From: Lewinella sp038528965
GTDB taxonomy: Bacteria > Bacteroidota > Bacteroidia > Chitinophagales > Saprospiraceae
Length of the DNA stretch: 64,000 bases
Direction of reading: 5' to 3'
Assembly: GCA_038528965.1 (NCBI GenBank)
Contig: JBCBEC010000012.1
Span: 62,001-126,000 of the forward strand
Part shown: positions 35,396-44,553 of the stretch, piece by piece
How positions within the stretch are numbered: the first letter of the stretch is position 1
Layout of the letters: each line of letters starts with the position of its first letter
Notes under the pieces: generated by a model
Seen by the model: the letters and a program-made list of their open reading frames with translations, nothing else
What the model was told of the DNA's origin: nothing
The model's database searches: none
Position numbers and translations under genes: made by a program

Positions 35396-35598
35396 AGATC
35401 TCAAAATGTTGATTTGCAGTGATTTAGTTCCAAAATAAGCAAAAGTCAGACCGCACTTTTGCAGCCTGACTTTACTCGTTGACAGAAGATTATTTGGTCT
35501 CATCCGCCGAAGCTTCCGCCGCCGGTTTAAACCTTTGGCGGATCAATGTAGCGTAGGCGGGTTCTTTATCTCTAGCGAATTCTACATCGCATTTAGCT

Positions 35599-38500
35599 CT
35601 AATCCGTCAGTACCATTTTCCGTGTTGCCCGTTGCTCACCTGCTTCCAAGGTGTAGTAGAACAACCCGATTGCTGGTAAGTCCGTTCTGCTGATGCTGAT
35701 TTCGTGATATCCTTCGGGGAAGTAATTCGCCACTTCGTACACCAGCTTGCCGGCCATATCGTAAACTGTTAGGCGTGCATCACCACCAGGATCCAACTGG
35801 AATGGAATAATGGTACTGTTGTTCCAAGGGTTCGGGCGGTTCTGGAAGAGCTCGAAGTTAGAGTCAGTTGTTGTCTCATTGTTCGAGAAGAAACTGAGAT
35901 TAATTTCCTCGGTCTCACCCTCTTGGGTATAAGCTTCCGACTTTGTTACTCGTGAACTCATGTAGAGCCAGTCCTTCAAGTTTCCATTTTCCTTAGCTCG
36001 TGCCTTCACCGTAAAGATGATCTGCTCTTTACTGTTGGCGCTGCCTCCGTATTCGTTCCAAACGGCGGTGATTAAACCGGCACGCTCATCGTAGATGTGG
36101 AAGTTTTCTTCGGGATAAAGGTTCGGTAAACTACCTGCTTCGATCTCGATAATTTCCAAAGCACTAGGGGCATATTCCAGGGTAAACTGGTAGCCCATCC
36201 ATTCGTTCATGTAGCGTGCAGTGAAGTCAATATCCACTGTTTCACCAGCCTCTACTTCTTGGGCCGCTACGCTCAATTCGAGCGGATTGCCACTAGAGCG
36301 GTTGTCGTCATCACTACTGATACTATTTGGAATAGCGGAGCCATTCACATCGCCTACTTTGATAGCAATAAAGTCTACGTACATCTCGGGACCAGCCAGG
36401 TCGTTGATGTTATAGAACTCTGGGAAGTACCCCATAAACGGATTTGTGGGGTCCAAAAATTCGTAGGAAGCATCCACAAAGCGCCAGCTGGTATTGTTAT
36501 TCGGTAAAGCGTTGTCAATATTCAAGATCAGCTTCCGCAACTTGATGATGTCTAGGGTCGAAATATGACCAGAACGATCCACATCGGCGGCAATCAGCTT
36601 GTACGGTGAATCCAGTAGACGCGTGCCTAGGATATGCTTGCTGATCAAGATCAGGTCCATGGTAGTCACACCATTGAGGATGTTTTCGTCCAGTTGGGCT
36701 ACAATGCTGTAGTCAAGACCCAGTTCCAGATCGTCAAACATGAAGCTGCCGTCCAGTTCGGTATACATCATCTCCGGGCTGTTACCGGATACCCTAATTA
36801 TTACATTCTCCACTTCTTCACCATCTTCGGTGAGTACACCGCCGGCGATTAATCCTTCACCAGTTTGTCCTACACAGTTATCATTAGGGTCCTGTACCGT
36901 CACGATAGTGGTACAGTTGGCGTAGTTGCCCTGTGTGTCTTCCGCCCAAACCATAACCTCTACCACAAAGTTGGCATCGTAGCAATCGAAGGTCAAGCTG
37001 GTATTTGATGGCAAACCTATCGTTCCGTCACCGGGGCGGGAAATGGTGTACTTGAGCAAGTTGGTTGGGCTACAGTTGTCCACTGCTGAAGCCACTAATG
37101 ATACCGCGTCAATACTGCCATTTACGCCGCCACCTTCTACTGGCATTAGGTTAGTTGTTAGGCCCACAATACAAGCTATACTTGGTGGTTCAGTATCACC
37201 TACGGTTACGGTGGTTGTACAAGCGGTATTGTTTCCACAATTATCCTCGGCGTAAAAGGTCACGTTAGTTGTTCCTACCGGATAGGTGCCGCTGGCGTCA
37301 ATACCATCATCGTCGGCGTGAGGTGAACTGTTGTTAAAGGTGATTTGCGTAGAGCAGTCTTCAGCCGTGGGCTCCCCAATAGTGACAAAGGTATCCGTAC
37401 AGTTATCTCCTATATTCACACTCACCGGCTCTGGGCAAGTAATCACTGGATCTTCAATATCGAAGACTTTCACCTGCTGCGTATGTTGAAAACGGCCAGC
37501 TCCGTCTAGGTCTTCTGGATTAAAGTGGCACCAATCAATGATGGTCCAGGTGCGGAGGACTTTGTAGCAAGCACCGGGGACGGTGTTGAACAATGCATCG
37601 GAATGATTTAAGGCCACGGTTCCACAACCACTATAGTTGATGATTGGTCCCTGGTATTCTTCCGGTAGGTCCTCAATATCAGTACTGGCACCACATTCGT
37701 ACAAGATGTAATCCGCTGGCCAAGTGATGTCTTCCTCTTGGAGTGGATTATCGTTTTCTACCGTAATGAGCTGAGAGCACTGTGCGCTTTGCCCAAAGTT
37801 ATCCGTGGCCGTCCAGGTGCGGGTAATGGTCCCTACGCCACATTCGTTGAAACTAGTCGTGAAGGTACTATCCAGGGTGAAGCCACAATTGTCTTGTACG
37901 ATTGGGCTACCGTAAATACTCAGATCTTCCTGTTCGTCCGTACACTGAATCGTTACCGGTGCTGGGCACTGTACAAAATTAGGAGCGGTTCCGTCTTGTA
38001 CGGTCACTATGGATTCGCAGTCGGTATAATGCCCCACTAGATCGCCATTACCGTTTTCACGAGTTGGGTCTACGGGTCCGTCCCCAGGGTTTACTTCGTA
38101 GACGCGTAGAGTTACGGTTACCGGGCTGGCCGCAATATCTTCACAACAGAAGACGACTTGATCATCAAACCATTCCTGGAAACCGGTTTGTGGACTGTCG
38201 TCACCATTGGCCAAGTCACAAGAGGCGGCAATATTGCGCTTTGCTTTTACAAATACGGCATTACAGTTATCAGAGCTTCCCTCATCAAAAGTTTGGGAGA
38301 GCACAATACCGTATCCACTAGAGGAAATGGAAACGAGGGTTTGGTCGTCACAGGCTGCTACTGGAGTTACATCGTCTACCACGGTAAGTTGTACGCTACA
38401 GCTGCTTACGTTGCCACACCCATCTGTACCGGTATACGTAACACTGTATGTACCGGGAGCAACACCACTTACGGGGCTGAAGTTATCCGCCCCGTAAGAA

Positions 38501-39540
38501 GAGCTAACGGTAAAGGTGATGTTGCTACCGCAATTATCAGTACCTGTAATGACCGGTAACGCAATAGTTGCGCCACACTCGCCTGGATCACTGGTGAAAA
38601 CAAGCTGATCTGCTGGTGGGCAGTTTAATACTGGCCCTTGGTCATCGCTCACTAAAATCTCTTGCGTTTCCTGCCCGAAGAAATCAGTACAGGTTTCGGT
38701 GACGGTCCATGTACGGTCGATCTGGTACATGTAATCGTTGCAAATAAAGATGGTGTCATCTACAAAAGACACATCCAGGCCACAGTAGTCACCGTGCATG
38801 AGGGTAGTACCATTCAACTGTGGAATACCTGTAATTTCTGGGTCTGCCGATGGATCATTACAAGGCAGTGTAGTGTTACCTGGAAAGGTAACATCCATAA
38901 AGGAAGCCCGCAGAATATTGATCTGCTGTGTACAGGTACTGCTCAAGTTTGAAGCATCCGTAACCGTCCAGTCGCGCAGGATGATCGCGGCAGTGTCAGT
39001 TAGACAATCCCGAATGATGAGGTTATCCACAAAGGTGAGCTCTAACTCGTCATCACAATTGTCGGAGATGGTTGGTAAACCTAAATCCTCCGGCGCGGTA
39101 CTATCCAGGCAACTAACCGTTACTTCTGGACAATCCGTAATCGTCGGAGGGTTATTGTCCACTACCTGAATACTACCCACACAAATAGTGCCGGTAACTT
39201 GGTCGGTAATGGTAACACTGAGTCGATTTCCCACTAAATCACCTACCGCAAACTGAACTAGGTCAAAGTTGTCGGCCAGGAGATTGTTGAGAGAATCCCT
39301 TACGGTTAAACGCTTACTACCAGGGCAGGAAGCAAGGTCTGGTACTACCATAGAAGTAGTGACAGCCACCTGGCAGCTTTCGTCAATAACTACCTGGAGG
39401 GGCAGTTCTGGCGTGCCAATACAAGCTAAGTCACAGTCCTGTGCTTGCGCTTGCTGGCTGAGTCCCAATAGGAATAGCAGTGCAATAGCATGTGATATGA
39501 TCTGCTGTAATGTTGTTCGGAGTGGAATTATGTGTTTCAT
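35599..39540 (-). CDS. Giant secreted HYR/dockerin-like/cohesin-like protein with T9SS sorting domain
   Basis: 1313 residues from the ATG at 39540 (MKHIIPLRTTLQQII; an ATG at 39585 adds 15 basic residues). Signal peptide ends at ...QQAQAQ (~residue 34). Many tandem beta domains with cysteine pairs and HYR-like text (GPVLNCPPADQLVF, TYTGTDGCGNVSSCSV, DPVITCPEPVSVNIGDNC, TFYAEDNCGNNTACTTTV) fill residues ~35-800. A Cna-B/SpaA-like domain follows, then a dockerin-like pair (LNGVTTMDLILISKHILGTR and DVDRSGHISTLDIIKLRKLI, ~950-1013) and a cohesin-like domain (~1085-1215; QEVEAGETVDIDFTARYM, GYQFTLEYAPSALEIIEIEA). A T9SS type A domain ends it (FELFQNRPNPWNNSTIIPF, ~1230-1312). Probably a surface adhesin or scaffold. 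Only one cohesin- and dockerin-like module each; binding is not shown. Confidence 0.9.
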   Translation of the reverse strand: MKHIIPLRTTLQQIISHAIALLFLLGLSQQAQAQDCDLACIGTPELPLQVVIDESCQVAVTTSMVVPDLASCPGSKRLTVRDSLNNLLADNFDLVQFAVGDLVGNRLSVTITDQVTGTICVGSIQVVDNNPPTITDCPEVTVSCLDSTAPEDLGLPTISDNCDDELELTFVDNLIIRDCLTDTAAIILRDWTVTDASNLSSTCTQQINILRASFMDVTFPGNTTLPCNDPSADPEITGIPQLNGTTLMHGDYCGLDVSFVDDTIFICNDYMYQIDRTWTVTETCTDFFGQETQEILVSDDQGPVLNCPPADQLVFTSDPGECGATIALPVITGTDNCGSNITFTVSSSYGADNFSPVSGVAPGTYSVTYTGTDGCGNVSSCSVQLTVVDDVTPVAACDDQTLVSISSSGYGIVLSQTFDEGSSDNCNAVFVKAKRNIAASCDLANGDDSPQTGFQEWFDDQVVFCCEDIAASPVTVTLRVYEVNPGDGPVDPTRENGNGDLVGHYTDCESIVTVQDGTAPNFVQCPAPVTIQCTDEQEDLSIYGSPIVQDNCGFTLDSTFTTSFNECGVGTITRTWTATDNFGQSAQCSQLITVENDNPLQEEDITWPADYILYECGASTDIEDLPEEYQGPIINYSGCGTVALNHSDALFNTVPGACYKVLRTWTIIDWCHFNPEDLDGAGRFQHTQQVKVFDIEDPVITCPEPVSVNIGDNCTDTFVTIGEPTAEDCSTQITFNNSSPHADDDGIDASGTYPVGTTNVTFYAEDNCGNNTACTTTVTVGDTEPPSIACIVGLTTNLMPVEGGGVNGSIDAVSLVASAVDNCSPTNLLKYTISRPGDGTIGLPSNTSLTFDCYDANFVVEVMVWAEDTQGNYANCTTIVTVQDPNDNCVGQTGEGLIAGGVLTEDGEEVENVIIRVSGNSPEMMYTELDGSFMFDDLELGLDYSIVAQLDENILNGVTTMDLILISKHILGTRLLDSPYKLIAADVDRSGHISTLDIIKLRKLILNIDNALPNNNTSWRFVDASYEFLDPTNPFMGYFPEFYNINDLAGPEMYVDFIAIKVGDVNGSAIPNSISSDDDNRSSGNPLELSVAAQEVEAGETVDIDFTARYMNEWMGYQFTLEYAPSALEIIEIEAGSLPNLYPEENFHIYDERAGLITAVWNEYGGSANSKEQIIFTVKARAKENGNLKDWLYMSSRVTKSEAYTQEGETEEINLSFFSNNETTTDSNFELFQNRPNPWNNSTIIPFQLDPGGDARLTVYDMAGKLVYEVANYFPEGYHEISISRTDLPAIGLFYYTLEAGEQRATRKMVLTD

Positions 39541-39733
39541 CTTTCGAACTAGAATTTTGCGGTTAGAGACCTGACAATCCAGCACGACAAGACCAGGGCA
39601 CAGCTGTGCAACACATGCTGGACCGGCCGCTTTAAACTGCCGCGCTTTGGGTGGATTGATTAGTGGCCCATCTTCGTTTTCGGGCGCTTACCTAGCTACA
39701 AGAAAAAACCGTGCCAAACTAAGTTGAGAAGAA

Positions 39734-39772
39734 TAAAAAATCCCGAAGCTGGAGTGATTTCCAACTTCGGGA
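39734..39772 (-). terminator. Rho-independent terminator of mscL
   Basis: TCCCGAAG (39741-39748) and CTTCGGGA (39765-39772) with further internal pairing; on the minus strand the stem is followed by a T-run (39735-39740). It lies 37 bp after the mscL stop. Confidence 0.85.
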
Positions 39773-39808
39773 TCAGTAAAAATGCGCAGCTATGCTGCTA
39801 GTGAAGAA

Positions 39809-40222
39809 CTATGATTGGTTCTTCAACAAGTCGCGAATTTCTGCGAGTAAGTCTTCTGCGCTTGGTCCTGGATCAGGAGCTGGAGCTTCTTCCTCTGGCT
39901 TCTGCGTACGCTTGTAAGCCTTCAGGATCATGAAGATAGCAAAAGCGATAATCAGGAAGTCGATGATCTTCTGGATGAAGGCACCGTAGCGAAGCTCTAC
40001 GGCTTCTTTCACTACTTCCCCAGCTTCGTTCATTTCTGCTGCTTGTAGCGTTACCGCTAGGTTGCTGAAGTCCACATCACCCATCAACAGGCCAAGTGGG
40101 GGCATGACGATGTCGCTGGTGAAAGAGCTTACAATAGCACCAAAGGCACCGGCAATGATAACTGCAACCGCTAGTTCAAGTACATTGCCACGGAGGATGA
40201 AGTCTTTAAATTCTTTCCACAT
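39809..40222 (-). CDS. mscL: Large-conductance mechanosensitive channel
   Basis: 137 residues. The N-terminal helix MWKEFKDFILRGNVLELAVAVIIAGAFGAIVSSF contains the pore constriction (VLELAVAVIIGGAFG-like), with second membrane helix QKIIDFLIIAFAIFMILK and C-terminal bundle AEDLLAEIRDLL. Pentameric osmotic safety valve in the inner membrane. The loop between helices is normal for the family. Own terminator; divergent from proB. Confidence 0.95.
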   Translation of the reverse strand: MWKEFKDFILRGNVLELAVAVIIAGAFGAIVSSFTSDIVMPPLGLLMGDVDFSNLAVTLQAAEMNEAGEVVKEAVELRYGAFIQKIIDFLIIAFAIFMILKAYKRTQKPEEEAPAPDPGPSAEDLLAEIRDLLKNQS

Positions 40223-40391
40223 ATTCGTTTTGTTTGTTAATTAAAGGTCCAAAGTAGGTGTTGATGTGAGCGTGGTTTCGTGCATCAACGCTATCTAGAC
40301 GCAGCCCAAGGGCTGAAGTAACAAATATAATAGAATAGGCGGTAGATCAAATTAGTGTATTTGATCTACAAAGATTATCGACCTTTACCCA

Positions 40392-41474
40392 ATGAATAAG
40401 ACGCAGCTCAAGATTGTGGTCAAGGTAGGTACCAATGTACTCACGCGCGCTGATAGCCGTTTGGATGTCACCAACATTAGTCATTTGGTAGATCAACTAG
40501 CGGAACTCAAGCAGCGTGGTCATGAGATTATACTGGTCTCTTCTGGTGCAGTCGGTGCGGGGAGGGAGTTGTTGCCGTCGGCGGAACAATTGGATCCAGT
40601 TATTCGTCGACAGATGCTTTCTGCGATTGGTCAGGTGCGCTTAATGGAATTGTATCGGCAACTCTTTGCCAGTCATCAACTGATTTGTGGGCAGGTACTT
40701 GCCACCAAAGAAGATTTCCGCGATCGGCTGCACTACCTAAATATGCGCAACTGTCTGGAGGCGCTACTGCACGATCGGGTTATCCCTATCATGAATGAGA
40801 ACGACGTCGTTTCGGTAACAGAACTGATGTTCACTGACAATGACGAGCTTGCCAGTCTGGTCACGAGTATGCTCAATGCAGATAAACTGATTATCCTGAG
40901 CAGCGTTGACGGCCTCTACACCAGTGCACCGGAGGATCCGGCATCAGAACTACTAGAGGAAATCTCTGCTGACGATGAGGATGCTCTTACTCACGTAGCA
41001 CCCGTCAAGTCCAGTTTTGGTCGGGGAGGAATGGGCACCAAGGTAAAAATGGCACAGCAGACAGCCCGCTTGGGGGCAGAGGTGATACTAGCTAACGGTC
41101 GCCGCAACAACGTACTCTTGGATATACTGGCGGGCAAAGGCCCCTGCACCCGGATTGCGCCTACTAGCCATCAACCTTCAAATGTCAAAAAATGGTTGGC
41201 GCAAAAACCAGCCACTAAAGGTGCTGTTACGATCAACGCTGGCGCAGAAAAAGTGCTGACAGATGATACTACCGTAAACAGTCTACTCCCGGTAGGTATT
41301 ACAGCGGTAGAAGGCGATTTTGCTAAAGGTGATTTGCTGCGTATTCTAGGCCCCGAAGGCGAGCTCGTTGGAATTGGCGTAGCCCAATATGATGCAGAAA
41401 CTGCTCGCAATTTAGTTGGACAACACGGGCAAAAGCCGCTGGTGCATTATGATTATCTGGTATTGGTAGGTTGA
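40392..41474 (+). CDS. proB: Glutamate 5-kinase
   Basis: 360 residues: amino-acid kinase domain (1-~255; VVKVGTNVLTRADSRLDV, EIILVSSGAVGAGRE, VIPIMNENDVVS, FTDNDELASLVTSML, SSFGRGGMGTKVKMA) and a C-terminal PUA domain (~275-350; GAVTINAGAEKVLTD, LLPVGITAVEGDFAKGDLLR). It phosphorylates glutamate, the first step of proline synthesis, and is feedback-inhibited by proline. proA is not adjacent in this window, so the pathway is split. A nested inverted repeat lies 8 bp after its stop. Confidence 0.96.
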   Translation: MNKTQLKIVVKVGTNVLTRADSRLDVTNISHLVDQLAELKQRGHEIILVSSGAVGAGRELLPSAEQLDPVIRRQMLSAIGQVRLMELYRQLFASHQLICGQVLATKEDFRDRLHYLNMRNCLEALLHDRVIPIMNENDVVSVTELMFTDNDELASLVTSMLNADKLIILSSVDGLYTSAPEDPASELLEEISADDEDALTHVAPVKSSFGRGGMGTKVKMAQQTARLGAEVILANGRRNNVLLDILAGKGPCTRIAPTSHQPSNVKKWLAQKPATKGAVTINAGAEKVLTDDTTVNSLLPVGITAVEGDFAKGDLLRILGPEGELVGIGVAQYDAETARNLVGQHGQKPLVHYDYLVLVG

Positions 41475-41481
41475 TGCAATG

Positions 41482-41611
41482 TTTGACTTTGATTTATTAC
41501 CCGTCCCACTGATAACTATTTCGATTCGCGGGATTCATTCCGCTTGCAATTCCTACGGCGGAATGAATTCCGCGGAACCATAAATGGGACGAATTAAATT
41601 TCAAAGTCAAA
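41482..41611. repeat. Nested inverted repeat with 56-bp palindromic core, copy A
   Basis: Outer arms TTTGACTTTGA (41482-41492) and TCAAAGTCAAA (41601-41611), then CGTCCCA/TGGGACG (41502-41508/41585-41591), enclose a core at 41525-41580 with arms around ATTCATTCCGC and GCGGAATGAAT. The core is 50/56 identical to 46129-46184. Located between convergent proB and the serine hydrolase gene. Confidence 0.8.
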
Positions 41612-41641
41612 ATCGCGTAACTACATCCACTGTCCACTTTT

Positions 41642-43531
41642 TTACTGCCCACTGTCTACCCCTAAAGCTTTATAAATCGCCGTATGAATCCGCGGCCGGA
41701 TATTCCGGGTGTAAATACCACGGTTATTACGACTGGGGTAAACCCGATTGCTCAAGAAAATAAATAGTAGATCATGCTCCGGATCGGCCCAGACGAAGGT
41801 GCCGGTGTAGCCGCTATGCCCAAAGCTGGCGGGTGAGGCTGCCTTGGCTACAGAACTTCGCTCGGAATCATATTCCAATAGGGGTTTGTCAAAGCCCAGG
41901 CCTCGTCGGTTATCTTCTTCGGCGTAATGTCGTCGGGTGAAGGTGTCAATTGCGGCTTGCGTAAAATAGTGCTCTCCTCCGTAGGTGCCACCATTCAGAT
42001 AGAGCTGCATAATCTTAGCCAGGTCATAAGCATTGGAAAACAGACCGGCATTCGCCGAAAGGCCGCCCATCATAGCCGCGCCCTCATCGTGTACATAGCC
42101 GTGGAGGAGTTGCCAGCGGAAAAAACTATCACGTTCGGTGGGGATAATCCGCTCTAAGGGGAAAAAACGACTGGGGTTAAAACCTAAAGTATAGGCCCCT
42201 AGCGGACGATAAAATGTGCTGTTGAGGTAGGTCTCATAACTCGTCCCACTTTGCCGACTTACGATTTCGGGGAGAAGGTAAAACAACAGGCCGGAATAAC
42301 GATATTCCGTCACCTCATTTAAGGGCGACTTCAGGATCGCCTTCATCATCTGCCGTTGATAGTCGCGATGCTGCCAGAGCGTGGGCGTTAGGTACTGAGA
42401 GTACTGAGCAGAAGAGTCGCGGGCGAGTGTTTTTCCGCGAAAGCGATAATCATTCAAACGTTTGGGATCACGCGCTCGCGACCAAGGATATTTACCATTT
42501 CCTCGCAGCGTAGCTTGCCAATACGGAATCCAAGGCCTTAAGCGTGCGTGATGCGATAGCATGGGACGAAAGGTGAGGTCTTCCTTGTTACTGCCTTTGG
42601 CATCAGGATAATAGTTGACTAGAGGGGCGTCCAGATCAAAAGTCCCTTCTCCGTACCATTTGATGAGGGCGGGTAGGGCGGAGGTGATTTTGGTGACCGA
42701 TGCCAGATCGTAAATATCACTTGTTTGTACCGGACGTTTAGCTAGCTCAGTGTGGTGGCCAAAGGTTTCGTGATAAACAATATTTCCATCCTTGGCTACC
42801 AATACTTGGGCACCGGGAAAGGCTTGGTGGGTCAGACCGTCTTCCATGATAGCGGCTATACTATCTTGTAACAGTTGGGAATCAAAACCAAAGACTTGGG
42901 GCGGTGTAAAAGCCAACCGTTCCGCGGGACTAGTCATTTGACCAGCACCAATGGGGAAGGCCTCACTAATCCAGGATTTGAGTCGTTGCTGAGCGGGGAT
43001 AGCGCCGAATAGGAGTTGAGCCGTTAGTGATTGCGACCAAGGCGTATCATCTTCCGCAAAGACAATGGTCTGAAAACTTGGGGCATCCAACACCATAGTT
43101 GCCGGGCTGCGGCCAAACCAAATAACAATCACCGGGACATCCTCGCTGAATAAAAAACGATCCCAGGGAAAGCCGGCCGTCATTAACCCTTGGCCGTCGA
43201 TGGCCAGAATCAGTAGATTAGCGGTGCTGTCTTGGTGGGGGTAGGGCCAGGTAGCTTTGAAGGGTTCCTCCTGGTTTTGCCAGTCAACACGGGCCGTGGG
43301 GATGTAGGTATTAAGCGTTTGATATAACTCGCTATCGTCTTCCATACCAACACTCATGAAAAAAGGACGTAGGGTGTCCAGGTTGCCGAGGGGGAGTAGG
43401 CCTGGCTCATCCTTCAATAACACAAGCTCTTTTTGTGCCGCTTCGTAGGCGTCGAGGTCGTAGCTGGGGAGTTGGGCCACCATTGTACCTGAGTAGCAAA
43501 CAAGAAAGAGGAATAGGAGATGATGTCGCAT
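41642..43531 (-). CDS. Serine hydrolase (beta-lactamase family) with N-terminal GH3 C-domain-like part
   Basis: 629 residues. Signal peptide (1-20, ends GTMVAQ). Residues ~25-200 resemble the C-terminal alpha/beta domain of family 3 glycoside hydrolases (AAQKELVLLKDEPGLLPLGN, LLILAIDGQGL, VPVIVIWFGRSPA) but the catalytic GH3 barrel is absent. From ~220 a class C beta-lactamase/esterase domain follows: GAQVLVAKDGNIVYHETFG, SVTK with nucleophile Ser278 and Lys281, a Y-S-G in place of YxN (YRYSGLLFY), and a late FGHSGYTGTFVWADP (HSGxTG). Full-length Bacteroidota homologues fuse the whole GH3 enzyme to the same hydrolase; here the barrel has been lost. Likely periplasmic, cell-wall related. Confidence 0.85.
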   Translation of the reverse strand: MRHHLLFLFLVCYSGTMVAQLPSYDLDAYEAAQKELVLLKDEPGLLPLGNLDTLRPFFMSVGMEDDSELYQTLNTYIPTARVDWQNQEEPFKATWPYPHQDSTANLLILAIDGQGLMTAGFPWDRFLFSEDVPVIVIWFGRSPATMVLDAPSFQTIVFAEDDTPWSQSLTAQLLFGAIPAQQRLKSWISEAFPIGAGQMTSPAERLAFTPPQVFGFDSQLLQDSIAAIMEDGLTHQAFPGAQVLVAKDGNIVYHETFGHHTELAKRPVQTSDIYDLASVTKITSALPALIKWYGEGTFDLDAPLVNYYPDAKGSNKEDLTFRPMLSHHARLRPWIPYWQATLRGNGKYPWSRARDPKRLNDYRFRGKTLARDSSAQYSQYLTPTLWQHRDYQRQMMKAILKSPLNEVTEYRYSGLLFYLLPEIVSRQSGTSYETYLNSTFYRPLGAYTLGFNPSRFFPLERIIPTERDSFFRWQLLHGYVHDEGAAMMGGLSANAGLFSNAYDLAKIMQLYLNGGTYGGEHYFTQAAIDTFTRRHYAEEDNRRGLGFDKPLLEYDSERSSVAKAASPASFGHSGYTGTFVWADPEHDLLFIFLSNRVYPSRNNRGIYTRNIRPRIHTAIYKALGVDSGQ

Positions 43532-43660
43532 AAGGAGAGTTTCAATTGACTTTTGACATTGATGGTAGTTCTTGTTATACCGTTTATCAGAGTTGTGTAG
43601 CTATCTACTGTTAAATAAGTCTACAGTCGACTGAAAAAGTTGATGTTTTAACTAGTATTA

Positions 43661-43714
43661 GGGGCTGTCTTAAAAATATTCACCTCTTTCAGGACATGTT
43701 TTTAGGATAGCCTT
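43661..43714. repeat. Terminal-inverted-repeat-like pair, possible IS-end/MITE remnant
   Basis: GGGGCTGTCTTAAAAAT (43661-43677) and TTTTTAGGATAGCC (43699-43712) are inverted matches (12/14), 22 bp apart. GGGGCTGTC.xAAAA is like the ends of IS4/IS5/IS1182-type elements. It sits just upstream of the AT-rich orphan gene at 43816. It could also be a simple terminator hairpin for the hydrolase gene's opposite strand. Confidence 0.35.
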
Positions 43715-43815
43715 ATTTTAGGTGATCAACATCTTGTTAGTAGTAGGAAAGGCTAATTATTTTAAATCAATTATCTGTAAATTGATAATTCCATTAAACA
43801 ATAATAGGTATAGTT

Positions 43816-44319
43816 ATGAATTATTACACCACAGTAATTAAAAACCTGATTGATTTATTTTTGGATAAAAAGTTTGCTGTAGTAGAAGAAGAAATTAGAG
43901 CTGTTCTAGAAGAAACAGAATCTGATCAAGCACCTAGAAAGGATGTTGGATTTATAAAACACATTTGTTATACGCTATTGGGATTAGTTGCTTTTGAAGA
44001 AGAAAACATTGATCAGGCCTCTAAATATCTAATTGAATCGATTCATGTCCCTGAATCTCCAGTCTTGAAGACATTCGGCGCAAGTATGTTACTCGCATAT
44101 AAGCTTTCACGCATCGGTGACAACAAAAATGTTGAACTCTTTCTAGTTGAGTGTAAAAAAGCCGCTGCATGGTGGTATATCCCGCTATTATTTAAACTTT
44201 CAAAGTGGATTTCATCCTTGAAGAAGGGGCAAAAACCTCAATTTGAAAAAAATATTTATTTACACTTTGCTATTGATAAAAATCTACTTGAACGTCTGGA
44301 AAATTACGCACCTCTTTAG
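43816..44319 (+). CDS. AT-rich orphan protein, possible TPR-like helical fold
   Basis: 167 residues, cytosolic. Predicted almost all helical, with an A/L-rich pair of helices (HICYTLLGLVAFEEENIDQA and SKYLIESIHVPESPVLKTFG) spaced like a TPR, followed by a basic C-terminus. The composition is clearly more AT-rich than its neighbours, it stands alone between opposite-strand genes and has IS-end-like sequence upstream, so horizontal origin is possible. No family recognised. A low-GC immunity-type protein is one guess, without evidence. Confidence 0.65.
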   Translation: MNYYTTVIKNLIDLFLDKKFAVVEEEIRAVLEETESDQAPRKDVGFIKHICYTLLGLVAFEEENIDQASKYLIESIHVPESPVLKTFGASMLLAYKLSRIGDNKNVELFLVECKKAAAWWYIPLLFKLSKWISSLKKGQKPQFEKNIYLHFAIDKNLLERLENYAPL

Positions 44320-44553
44320 GGAATGAGTTTAGACAAAGATTGTCGATAGATATATTACTATTGTTAGTAGCGTAATAAAGTATCCCCTGGTGGCTAGGGT
44401 TACATATTTATTTCTATTCCCAATGGTAATGGTTTGACTAATGTCCAATAGCTATAGTTACGGCAAGTCTTATAAGCAGTGCCGTGGCGTACGATTGTTT
44501 ATGATTGTAGAGGTTCTCCATTTAGTGTCAAAGTGCCAGCTTAGTATCAGAAA

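Noticed and set aside
38600..39600. Several plus-strand frames within the giant HYR protein gene
   Set aside because: Shadows of a continuous, domain-rich minus-strand frame.
43661..43714. Complete insertion sequence
   Set aside because: Only short terminal-like repeats remain, with no transposase or target-site duplication visible.
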